Part shown: in pieces, positions 7,033-12,773 of the stretch
Layout of the letters: each line of letters opens with the position of its first letter
How positions within the stretch are numbered: the stretch's first letter is position 1
Assembly: GCA_029932035.1 (NCBI GenBank)
Contig: JAOZQV010000063.1
Location: forward strand, 1 to 12,773
Length of the DNA stretch: 12,773 bases
Source: Deltaproteobacteria bacterium
GTDB lineage: Bacteria > Desulfobacterota > DSM-4660 > Desulfatiglandales > Desulfatiglandaceae
Reading direction: 5' to 3'
Made by a program: the position numbers and the translations under genes
Notes under the pieces: generated by a model
Told to the model about the DNA's origin: nothing
Databases searched by the model: none
Seen by the model: only the letters and a program-made list of their open reading frames with translations

Positions 7033-7923
7033 CTATTCCTCCACTTCCTGACAGGAAACCCATCCTTCCCGGCCTGGAATCTCCCTATCGGCAACTGCGG
7101 AACGTCTAATCCTTTGTTCAGCAGTCAGCAGATCTTTAAGGGGAACGAACTCTGCCCCAATCGACTGTGCCATTTCCAGAAACCGATCAAACATCTCAAG
7201 GCAAATAATCCCCTCTACTTCAGCGTGAACGGTCAGAACATTGAGCTTTTCAGGTCTCATAAGAGAAAGTATGTACTCGTTATAATTGGCATCTGATATG
7301 CCATTATGCCCGATTACTTCGTCGTATGTTGGAAGGGTAACGGGGATCTGGGGTTGAGGAAGCGCCTTTCCTCTGACGAGAGGGTAGAAGATTTCTTCAC
7401 CCCTACAGTCACTGTTATAACCAAAAGGGAATTTGGCCTTTTCCAAGAGAACAAGGTCATTGCATTTCCAGGCAGGAACTGCAGAACAGGTAGGTTGGCG
7501 GCCGAGGATATCCGTAAGAAGGGCAACCCCCGTGTCTAAGCAGTGAAATATGGCATCACCCTTCATTCTCTCTATGTTTGCCTGCCATCCATGATGATCC
7601 CAGGCATGCAGCCCCGCTTCATGCCCGGCGTCCGAGACAGAGCGTATAATATGGCCTAACTTCCGACCTATGACAGGTCCCGGCCAAAGAGTACCACGGA
7701 ACAGGATGTCCCACCCATAAAGGCTTGAAGCCTTTGTCCTCAGCATCTTCAGAAAGAACCTGGGACGGATCAATCGCCACAAATGTCGGCCCATGTTATC
7801 CGGCCCAACCGAAAAGAAGAACGACGCGCTGACTGCATGATCAGATAAAAGCCTACACAACGCCGGGACGCCATATTTCGTTCCCCTGAAGGTATCAACG
7901 TCGATCCTCAGGCCTATTTGCAT
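7033..7923 (-). CDS. arnD: Ara4FN-phosphoundecaprenol deformylase ArnD
   Basis: A 296-residue protein, the same length as E. coli ArnD, that removes the formyl group from undecaprenyl-phosphate-Ara4FN before ArnT can use it. It has a NodB/polysaccharide-deacetylase fold: metal-binding motif 1 at LRIDVDTFRG (5-14) and motif 2 at HAWDH (H106, H110). ArnD-specific blocks are FFSVGPDNMGRHLWRL, ASLYGWDIL, YNSDCRG, QIPVTLPTYDEVIG and HAEVEG. The C-terminus carries the family's GREGWVSCQ ending. ATG at 7923 lies 18 bp after the arnA stop, with only a weak AGGG ribosome site, so coupling from arnA is likely. It ends 7 bp before arnT. Confidence 0.95.
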   Translation of the reverse strand: MQIGLRIDVDTFRGTKYGVPALCRLLSDHAVSASFFFSVGPDNMGRHLWRLIRPRFFLKMLRTKASSLYGWDILFRGTLWPGPVIGRKLGHIIRSVSDAGHEAGLHAWDHHGWQANIERMKGDAIFHCLDTGVALLTDILGRQPTCSAVPAWKCNDLVLLEKAKFPFGYNSDCRGEEIFYPLVRGKALPQPQIPVTLPTYDEVIGHNGISDANYNEYILSLMRPEKLNVLTVHAEVEGIICLEMFDRFLEMAQSIGAEFVPLKDLLTAEQRIRRSAVADREIPGREGWVSCQEVEE

Positions 7924-7941
7924 GGGAAACCCTGATATATA

Positions 7942-9963
7942 TTATTTACAAACTACTGATTCCTTATCTACGATCTCAAACTCTCCACACCTGATAGCTT
8001 CCCGCAAGAAGAAGTCTAAGGTTTCTTCAACGGATTGTTCAAGTTCAACAGCAGGTCTCCAGTTCAACAGGCGTCTGGCATTTTGAATACTCGGTTTGCG
8101 GTGCTCAATATCCTGGTAGCCTTCGCCATAATAGGTTCTGCTTTCAACCTCCCTGAAACCCGCAAAGGGGGGGAATTTTGAATGCAGGGGATGCTCATTA
8201 AACTTAGACACCAAAAGCTCGGCCAAATCCCTTATGCTGGCCTCATTTTCGGGACTGCCGATATTGATTATCCTGCCGTCGCAAACACCACCTTTGTTTT
8301 CTATAATCCTGAAAAGACACTCCACACCATCAGAGACATCCGTGAAGCATCTTTTTTGGTTCCCGGAATCAATGAGCTGAATCGGTGTGCCCTCAACAAG
8401 ATTCAGGATTAGCTGTGTTATGGCTCGTGAACTGCCGATGCGAGCTGACATGAGGCTGTCCAATCTCGGTCCAATCCAGTTGAAAGGCCTGAATAAAGTA
8501 AACTGCAATCCTTTCTGAGCGCCATATGCCCAGATAACCCTGTCCAACAACTGCTTGGAGCATGAGTAAATCCATCGCTGCATCCGGATGGGGCCTAAAA
8601 CCAGTTTGGAATTGTCCTCATCAAAGTTCTCATCCTCACACATCCCGTACACTTCAGAGGTGGAAGGAAAAACAATCCGTTTTCCATACTTGACGCAATA
8701 CCTTACCACCCTGAGATTCTCCTCAAAATCAAGCTCAAAAACCCTTAAGGGATTGCGGGTATACTCAATAGGTGTAGCAATAGCAACCAATGGTATGACG
8801 ATGTCACATTTTCTTATGTGGTATTCGATCCACTCACGATGAATCGAAATATCACCTTCATCAAAGTGAAATCCGGGTCTGCCTAAGAGGCGCTGAATAT
8901 AGTCAGACCGCAGATCCATCCCGTGCACTTCGTATTTACCACTCTCTAAGAGCCTTTCACTTAAGGCGTTCCCTATAAAGCCGTCAACACCCAGGATCAG
9001 GACCCTCTTTTGCCTGCCCGCTTCTACCCGACTGCTTGCCCGTTCTCCAAAACTCATCCCCTCCACCAGACCGAGTTCGGCACTGAGCTGGGACCCGCTC
9101 ATGTACACGCCACCTTCTGTCTGACCGAAATCAACACTCACCGCCCCTTTCCCGCAAGCGATAACCAGCGGGTCGACCGAAAGAATCGTCCCTGGTCTTG
9201 ACCCTTCGCCTCGATCCCCGACTTCCGTTACCATCCATATGAAGCACTTCCTGTCACCAACATGGCTGAAGGCCCCGGGAAAGGGCCGGGTCACAGCCCG
9301 CACCAGGCCCCTGACTTCCGTGGCAGATCCGGACCAGTCTATTTCGCCATCCTCAGGGCCCCGCCCCCCGTAATATGTTGTATTGGAGTGATCCTGGGGA
9401 TCGCGCGGCGCCGTACCTCCCGCTACGAGAGGAAGAATCTCGTCCAACATTTCAGAAGTGGTCTCTGCCGCCTTTTCATGTAGAGACCTTGCCGTATCAC
9501 CATCTGATATTTCAATGCTCTTTTGACAAAGAATATCTCCGTCGTCCGGATTAGGCGTCATATAATGCAGAGTAACTCCCGTTTCCTTCTCACAGTTTAC
9601 AAGGACCCAGTTGATAGGGCTCCTACCCCGATATTTAGGGAGAAGGGAGCCGTGGAGATTCAGGCATCCCTTGGGGGGAATATCCAATATGGGGGGCCGG
9701 ACAAGATTGCGGTAGTAAAAAGAGAAGATGATGTCAGGTGCAATCTCCCTGATCTTCTTCACCCAGAGGGGATGGTTGATATCCTCAGGGGCATAGACCG
9801 GGATGTTCCGCGAAGCAGCCAATTCTGCAACGGATTCAAACCAGATGTTTTCCTCCGGGTCATCTTTGTGCGTAAAAACCGCGGCAATTTCAAAACCGTT
9901 CCGCAAAAGCGCTTCAATACCCCTGCATCCAATTGTATGATAAGCTAAAACGACTGTTCTCAT
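7942..9963 (-). CDS. arnA: Bifunctional UDP-glucuronate decarboxylase / UDP-Ara4N formyltransferase ArnA
   Basis: A 673-residue cytoplasmic fusion enzyme (660 in E. coli). Residues 1-305 are the 10-formyl-THF-dependent formyltransferase domain. The active site N102, H104 (LNLHGSLLPKYRG) and D140 fall at the same numbers as in E. coli. Residues 318-660 form an extended SDR decarboxylase: NAD-binding GVDGFIG at 325-331, PSTSEVYG with S436/E437, Y466-x3-K470, and the HRKPS motif with R622 matching E. coli R619. All catalytic residues I know are present, so both activities should be intact. The decarboxylase half is strikingly conserved with enterobacterial ArnA. ATG 9963 has GAGG about 9 nt upstream and follows arnC by 89 bp. 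Between the two reactions the product must be transaminated by ArnB, which is not in the window. Confidence 0.96.
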   Translation of the reverse strand: MRTVVLAYHTIGCRGIEALLRNGFEIAAVFTHKDDPEENIWFESVAELAASRNIPVYAPEDINHPLWVKKIREIAPDIIFSFYYRNLVRPPILDIPPKGCLNLHGSLLPKYRGRSPINWVLVNCEKETGVTLHYMTPNPDDGDILCQKSIEISDGDTARSLHEKAAETTSEMLDEILPLVAGGTAPRDPQDHSNTTYYGGRGPEDGEIDWSGSATEVRGLVRAVTRPFPGAFSHVGDRKCFIWMVTEVGDRGEGSRPGTILSVDPLVIACGKGAVSVDFGQTEGGVYMSGSQLSAELGLVEGMSFGERASSRVEAGRQKRVLILGVDGFIGNALSERLLESGKYEVHGMDLRSDYIQRLLGRPGFHFDEGDISIHREWIEYHIRKCDIVIPLVAIATPIEYTRNPLRVFELDFEENLRVVRYCVKYGKRIVFPSTSEVYGMCEDENFDEDNSKLVLGPIRMQRWIYSCSKQLLDRVIWAYGAQKGLQFTLFRPFNWIGPRLDSLMSARIGSSRAITQLILNLVEGTPIQLIDSGNQKRCFTDVSDGVECLFRIIENKGGVCDGRIINIGSPENEASIRDLAELLVSKFNEHPLHSKFPPFAGFREVESRTYYGEGYQDIEHRKPSIQNARRLLNWRPAVELEQSVEETLDFFLREAIRCGEFEIVDKESVVCK

Positions 9964-10042
9964 ATATAAAGACCTCGTTATTCAGGTTTCGGGATCGTAG
10001 TCTTGTTCCCGTGTTCCACTACTCTGCGAACGGATACCTTGC

Positions 10043-10070
10043 TCCCCGCTGCCTACTGCTTACTCCTTAC
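10043..10070. repeat. Imperfect heptamer array at the 3' end of arnC
   Basis: On the minus strand four 7-mers follow each other: gtaagga, gtaagca, gtaggca, gcgggga. They span the arnC stop codon and supply the last codons (the ending VRSKQ), which lie beyond the usual ArnC C-terminus. The unit resembles the agtaggc-type heptamer repeats I recall in environmental bacterial genomes. The array probably replaced the original gene end without harm. Confidence 0.5.
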
Positions 10071-11045
10071 CTCTAAGGAGCTCTTTCCCATAACGCTCTC
10101 CACAAAATATCGTGGACGCGCCCTCACATCGCTATAGATTCGCCCGATATATTCTCCGAGCAGTCCCATACCAAGGAACTGGGCCCCGATGAAGATAAAA
10201 AGGATGGCAAACAGGGTAAAAACCCCGGCAGCGGCCCAACCGGGGCCGTAGATCAATCTCATTACAAAAAGGAATATGCCAAAACCTACACCGAGGACGG
10301 ATATGATTACGCCGAGCAGATTCAAGAGACGCAAGGGAAAAGTTGTCATGCTGGTCAACAGGTCAAACTGCAGGTTAATGAGCTTCCATAATCCGTACTT
10401 TGAATCACCGGCAGACCGCTCTGCATGGTGTACATCTATCTCTGCTGTAGCCCCGGCAAAGTTGTTTGCAAGCACAGGGATAAAGGTGCTCCTTTCATGA
10501 CATTGGAGCATGGCGTCAACTACTCGTCTATTGTAGGCCCTCAGCATGCAGCCATAGTCATGCATCCCCACACCGGTGGACATCTGAACGATCTTGTTGA
10601 CCATATGGGACGCCCACCTCCTGAAAAGCGTATCGCGCCTGTGCATTCTGACGCTTCCAACCACATCGAATCCCTCGTCGGCCTTCTTGACCAGCTTTTG
10701 AATTTCCTCGGGCGGATTCTGAAGATCTGCGTCTAAAGTAATGACGATATCCCCCCGTGTCTCTGCAAAACCGGCCATAATAGCCGAATGCTGGCCATAG
10801 TTCCTGTTTAAGAGGAGTCCGACTATTCTCCCGGGGTTCTGTTCTGAGGCCTTTGTGATAATATTTCGCGATTCATCGCAACTCCCGTCATCAACAAGGA
10901 TGATCTCAAAATCCCTTTCCATCCCTATGCAGGTGTTCAGACACCGTTCTAAGAGTTCTTCAAGATTTTCCTCCTCGTTAAACACGGGAATGACGATGGA
11001 GATTGTTGATTGTTGATTGTTAATTGTTGATTGCTCCTTTTCCAT
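10053..11045 (-). CDS. arnC: Undecaprenyl-phosphate Ara4FN transferase ArnC
   Basis: A 330-residue GT2-family enzyme (322 in E. coli) that moves Ara4FN from UDP to undecaprenyl phosphate at the cytoplasmic face. SIVIPVFNEEENL starts the fold at 16. VDDGS is at 51-55, LLLNRNYGQHSAIMAGF at 77-93, DADLQNPPEE at 105-114 (metal-binding DxD), and DYGCMLRAY with CHERSTFIP at 163-190. Two membrane helices (about 241-263 and 273-296) precede GEYIGRIYSDVRARPRYFV. The frame can extend to a TTG at 11090, but ATG 11045 has GAGG at 6-nt spacing and fits the family. Codons 4-16 are made of a heptamer array (11001-11035). It is the first arn gene; a possible -10 TATAAA lies at 11082-11077, but its -35 is poor. 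arnB, usually directly upstream, is missing. Confidence 0.94.
   Translation of the reverse strand: MEKEQSTINNQQSTISIVIPVFNEEENLEELLERCLNTCIGMERDFEIILVDDGSCDESRNIITKASEQNPGRIVGLLLNRNYGQHSAIMAGFAETRGDIVITLDADLQNPPEEIQKLVKKADEGFDVVGSVRMHRRDTLFRRWASHMVNKIVQMSTGVGMHDYGCMLRAYNRRVVDAMLQCHERSTFIPVLANNFAGATAEIDVHHAERSAGDSKYGLWKLINLQFDLLTSMTTFPLRLLNLLGVIISVLGVGFGIFLFVMRLIYGPGWAAAGVFTLFAILFIFIGAQFLGMGLLGEYIGRIYSDVRARPRYFVESVMGKSSLEVRSKQ
11001..11035. repeat. Five heptamers inside the arnC start region
   Basis: On the plus strand the array reads gattgtt three times, then aattgtt and gattgct: 35 bp, five units, two of them with one change. In arnC it encodes the QSTINNQQSTIS stretch just before the first beta strand of the glycosyltransferase fold. 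Seven is not a multiple of three, so gain or loss of one unit shifts the reading frame. Confidence 0.85.
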
Positions 11046-11117
11046 AATTTCCTCAATGGCTTCCTTCAGTTGCCTGTTTATACTTATCAATCAATTAACG
11101 ACTTAACCCAAAATTAG

Positions 11118-11143
11118 CCACAGACCCACACAGACAAAGACAC
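11118..11143. repeat. Degenerate 'cacagac' repeat fragment
   Basis: The sequence ccacagac-ccacacagac-aaagacac is a short cacagac-based degenerate repeat in the 197-bp gap between arnC and the tumE-like gene. It resembles dispersed repeats with cacagacacac units that I recall in related genomes. The gap also holds a palindromic A/T-rich stretch around 11180-11211 (aacgat ... atcgtt), which might bind a regulator. I see no gene here. Confidence 0.4.
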
Positions 11144-11242
11144 ATATGAAAAAATTGTAAACTACTTTTACGTTTTTATGAACGATGCCGATCATCGATA
11201 TTGATATCGTTAATTTGTTTTGCTCTTCGCAAAAGTTTATCG

Positions 11243-11731
11243 TCAGTAGTCAAAAGATATTCCCATCGCATGCTGAAATAACCAGATTTGTTCAGTATTA
11301 TTATTAACTTTCTTGATAACAGTATCAATCTCCCGAATCAGTGTAACCAGATTGGCTCGGATAAAACTCATTTTAGGCGCAGGGATACGATTATGTTTAA
11401 TATCTGGCGGAATATGTTTGTGATGAGGCTGGGTGCTTTGCAAACTTTGATCGTCTGGATGAGGCTGAGAGTCATACCAGTATAATTTTTCTTTATCTTT
11501 CCAAATCTCATAACCATACCAATCTATGATGCATGGTAAGCGATCATATAAGATTCGCTCACGAACAATAAGTCGGATTTCTTGGTCAAACAACAATGTA
11601 CCTGCCACTCGTGCAAGTGAGATACCTCTCCGTACAAAAGTTATTGTGGAATGACGCACTGATGGGAATATCTCCGTCAGTGTGTATAAGAACAGCTCAT
11701 AGTCCTCTGGGGTGCGCAATGGGTTGTTCAT
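11243..11731 (-). CDS. TumE-like toxin-antitoxin protein (DUF6516 family)
   Basis: A 162-residue soluble protein. The family core is seen as TLLFDQEIRLIVRERILYD (45-63), YGYEIWKDKEKLYWYDSQPH (72-91), then PHHKHIPPDIKHNRIPAPK (102-120) and an IREI ending near 132-135. The histidine cluster and WYDSQPH are typical of DUF6516/TumE proteins, named after the TumE toxin of the TumE-TumA pair. The biochemical activity is not something I can state with confidence. Its ATG overlaps the stop of the preceding small gene by 4 bp (ATGA), a sign of translational coupling typical of toxin-antitoxin pairs. It is the last gene of a four-gene minus-strand run. No strong terminator follows; the small ttttgc/gcaaaa hairpin at 11218-11234 lacks a T-tract. 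Confidence 0.75.
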   Translation of the reverse strand: MNNPLRTPEDYELFLYTLTEIFPSVRHSTITFVRRGISLARVAGTLLFDQEIRLIVRERILYDRLPCIIDWYGYEIWKDKEKLYWYDSQPHPDDQSLQSTQPHHKHIPPDIKHNRIPAPKMSFIRANLVTLIREIDTVIKKVNNNTEQIWLFQHAMGISFDY

Positions 11732-11997
11732 GCGGCAACTCGTACCAGTCCTGTCAGACTCGCTGTTTTTTGCTGGATTTGTTGAACTTTATTGCGATAA
11801 TCTGCCTGACGTGTGAGCCATGTTCTGTAAATGCTGGCCCACTCGCCGAAGTCCAATATCCAACTATCATCTTCTGGCTCTTCACCGCTGATATACGCGG
11901 CGTAAAAAATCTCTGAACGAACATCATACTTTCGTTCGAAGATTAAAAGCTCATCTTCAAGCGCGTGAATATCTGTTAGTAGCTCGTGTAGATTCAT
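11728..11997 (-). CDS. Small helical partner of the TumE-like protein (putative antitoxin)
   Basis: An 89-residue acidic protein, probably mostly helical, starting MNLHELLTDIHALEDELLIF. An FERKYDVRSEIFYAAYISG block with acidic residues after it and a DFGEWASIYRTWLTRQ block follow. I recognise this arrangement as the small gene usually paired with DUF6516 genes, but know no named domain. The frame is open to 12084. ATG 11997 is chosen because TGGAGGC lies 5 nt upstream (12009-12003) and the extra 29 residues would overlap the previous gene. It overlaps the tumE-like gene by ATGA. The likely role is antitoxin or chaperone for that protein, inferred only from size and gene order. Confidence 0.65.
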   Translation of the reverse strand: MNLHELLTDIHALEDELLIFERKYDVRSEIFYAAYISGEEPEDDSWILDFGEWASIYRTWLTRQADYRNKVQQIQQKTASLTGLVRVAA

Positions 11998-12016
11998 GGC
12001 TTGCCTCCATAAGTGA

Positions 12017-12364
12017 TTATAGTTGCGGAAGTAAATCAGCAATATTTTGTGCCCAAGACACAAAGTCAGTATAAATCTTGGCAATTTTTCCCCTGGTTAC
12101 TTTGAACATCAGGAGAGGGTCAGCTGTCATGCTAGTCATGCTGGACAGACAGTCTTCACGCATTTCTTTTCCTCGATTAGCAGTATTGACAACAGCTTCT
12201 GGCGAATTCCAGTCGCCAAACTCTTGCTGTGCAATGAAGTCGGGATTGATATAGACGCAATCTTCCATCCATTCATGCCTCAAGAGCTTTTCTGTGATTG
12301 TCGTTTTCCCTGAGCCGTTCGGCCCAGCTACAACGATAAGCCTTGATCTCTGCATGTCTTTCAT
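12017..12364 (-). CDS. Internally shortened zeta-toxin/COG4185-like P-loop protein
   Basis: A 115-residue protein. It opens like a COG4185 ('predicted ABC-type ATPase', zeta-toxin-related) kinase: RLIVVAGPNGSGKTTITEKL with Walker A at 14-22, YINPDFIAQQEF at 38-49 with D42 as the likely catalytic acid, and SPEAVVNTANRGKEMREDCL. Family members are about 190-200 residues. Here residue 73 is followed almost at once by DPLLMFKVTRGKIAKIY and SWAQNI, which look like the family's C-terminal end. The middle 80 or so residues, with the second conserved arginine/lid region, appear deleted in frame. A 9-bp tandem repeat (agcatgact/agcatgaca) lies at the junction. It is therefore probably inactive as a kinase although the frame is open. 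Its ATG overlaps the preceding small gene's stop by 4 bp. The next gene starts 19 bp downstream. Confidence 0.65.
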   Translation of the reverse strand: MKDMQRSRLIVVAGPNGSGKTTITEKLLRHEWMEDCVYINPDFIAQQEFGDWNSPEAVVNTANRGKEMREDCLSSMTSMTADPLLMFKVTRGKIAKIYTDFVSWAQNIADLLPQL

Positions 12365-12549
12365 ATCGACATAGAATCTTGCCGGCAGGGCACCGCCTCG
12401 CCGATTACAGTCTCAAGTTTCTTAAAATGCAAAGCCAGGGCTTCGCGCTTGCGTGCGCGGGCTTCATCGCCAGCCTGCTTTATCAGCGCCACAAGTCGCT
12501 TTTCAGCAGTTTCTTGATTTTTGTCATTTGAATCGAATCTTTGCTCCAT
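12361..12549 (-). CDS. Small helical protein before the zeta-like gene (putative antitoxin)
   Basis: A 62-residue charged protein with a long predicted helix (QETAEKRLVALIKQAGDEA and ARKREALALHFKKLETVIG). It has no membrane segment and no motif I can name. Its stop overlaps the ATG of the zeta-like ATPase by 4 bp (ATGA), the usual arrangement of an antitoxin before its toxin. The frame is open to 12675, but the upstream part reads through the palindrome at 12583-12667 and is unlikely to be translated. ATG 12549 is preferred, though the only ribosome-site-like sequence is GGGGG about 12 nt upstream; ATG 12567 is an alternative. Function is inferred from gene order alone. Confidence 0.55.
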   Translation of the reverse strand: MEQRFDSNDKNQETAEKRLVALIKQAGDEARARKREALALHFKKLETVIGEAVPCRQDSMSI

Positions 12550-12582
12550 AGCACAATTAACCCCCATAATATTCGTTATGCT

Positions 12583-12667
12583 CAATCCACAAGGGTGAGC
12601 GACGGACTGGGGACTCTGAAAAGAAAGAACCAAAGAAATTCCCGTCCGCTCGACCCGCTTGTTCGGC
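12583..12667. repeat. Imperfect palindrome resembling an integron attC site
   Basis: Arms 12590-12613 (caagggtgagcgacggactg...) and 12640-12661 (tcccgtccgctcgacccgct...) pair over most of their length with a few unpaired bases, around a 26-nt A-rich centre. The outer ends give gccgaacaag on the minus strand, near the RYYYAAC core of attC. The opposite end, ctcaatccacaag, lacks a clean GTTRRRY. Minus-strand translation gives NKRVERTG, a peptide I recall from similar palindromes beside cassette-like genes. Either a decayed attC site or another dispersed palindromic repeat. Confidence 0.4.
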
Positions 12668-12702
12668 TGACTCACAGCTTTGAGAGCCAGCCCTCTGGTA
12701 AG

Positions 12703-12773
12703 CTAAGTCTCAAATGCTTCCATCCCTGAACGGCCATTGTTCGGGTCCACATCATCCGGCACGATATCCAGTA
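12703..12773 (-). CDS. C-terminal end of a possible gene cut by the window edge
   Basis: One minus-strand frame stays open from the window edge to a TAG at 12705-12703, ending VPDDVDPNNGRSGMEAFET. The composition looks protein-like, but 23 codons are too few to identify a family or to exclude chance. If real, the gene would end 36 bp before the attC-like palindrome, in the same direction as the toxin-antitoxin-like genes. Confidence 0.3.
   Translation of the reverse strand, partial: LDIVPDDVDPNNGRSGMEAFET

Noticed and set aside
7026..7094. N-terminal extension of arnT by 23 residues
   Set aside because: It would overlap arnD by 62 bp, and the extra residues are an out-of-frame reading of the arnD end; ATG 7025 with GGAGGA fits the family length.
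11046..11090. Longer arnC starting at TTG 11090
   Set aside because: ATG 11045 has a well-placed GAGG and matches the ArnC start; the longer version would begin within or next to a possible -10 box.
11218..11234. Terminator after the tumE-like gene (ttttgc/gcaaaa hairpin)
   Set aside because: The stem is only 6 bp, A/T-rich, and no T-tract follows on the minus strand.
12550..12675. N-terminal 42-residue extension of the small protein before the zeta-like gene (NKRVERTG ...)
   Set aside because: The extension is a translation of the attC-like palindrome, not conserved protein sequence.

Overview
The window looks like chromosomal DNA of a Gram-negative bacterium with lipopolysaccharide, most likely of the Desulfobacterota (old Deltaproteobacteria). 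The pointers are a DUF3786 protein, a family I associate with that group, an LptG of the type seen there, and several families of short-period intergenic repeats (hexamers, heptamers, 'cgcaaag' units) that I remember from such genomes. No rRNA or taxonomic marker is present, so this placement is an inference.

Layout. (1) 1-187: a tRNA-Asn gene on the minus strand with its intrinsic terminator. (2) 445-3786, plus strand: a good sigma70-type promoter followed by a tight three-gene unit of a membrane-anchored DUF218 protein, a DUF3786 protein, and a GT83/ArnT-like glycosyltransferase whose start overlaps the gene before it. (3) 3787-4030: a repeat-rich gap with a hexamer array and its inverted copy. 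(4) 4031-5107, plus strand: lptG, a permease subunit of the LPS exporter, without an adjacent lptF. (5) 5108-5372: a relic element, a truncated GxxExxY gene between 27-bp inverted repeats, in the convergent gap. (6) 11045-5373, minus strand: arnC-arnA-arnD-arnT, four steps of 4-amino-4-deoxy-L-arabinose (Ara4N) synthesis and transfer to lipid A, which gives polymyxin/cationic-peptide resistance in enterobacteria. arnB, arnE and arnF are absent from the window. (7) 12549-11243, minus strand: a compact toxin-antitoxin-like operon of a small helical protein, an internally shortened zeta-toxin/COG4185-like ATPase, a second small helical protein and a TumE/DUF6516 protein. It occupies the place upstream of arnC where arnB sits in enterobacteria. 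(8) 12583-12773: an imperfect palindrome resembling an integron attC site and the tail of a possible further gene.

How it fits together. ArnA oxidatively decarboxylates UDP-glucuronate and formylates UDP-Ara4N, ArnC loads Ara4FN onto undecaprenyl phosphate, ArnD removes the formyl group, and ArnT moves Ara4N to lipid A in the periplasm. The aminotransferase ArnB, needed between the two ArnA reactions, must be elsewhere or be replaced. The second ArnT-like enzyme (1954-3786) and LptG concern the same envelope compartment, so about 10 kb of the window appears devoted to lipid A/LPS modification and transport. The most testable unusual feature is an array of five heptamers at codons 4-16 of arnC: gain or loss of one unit would shift the frame and could switch Ara4N modification on and off.
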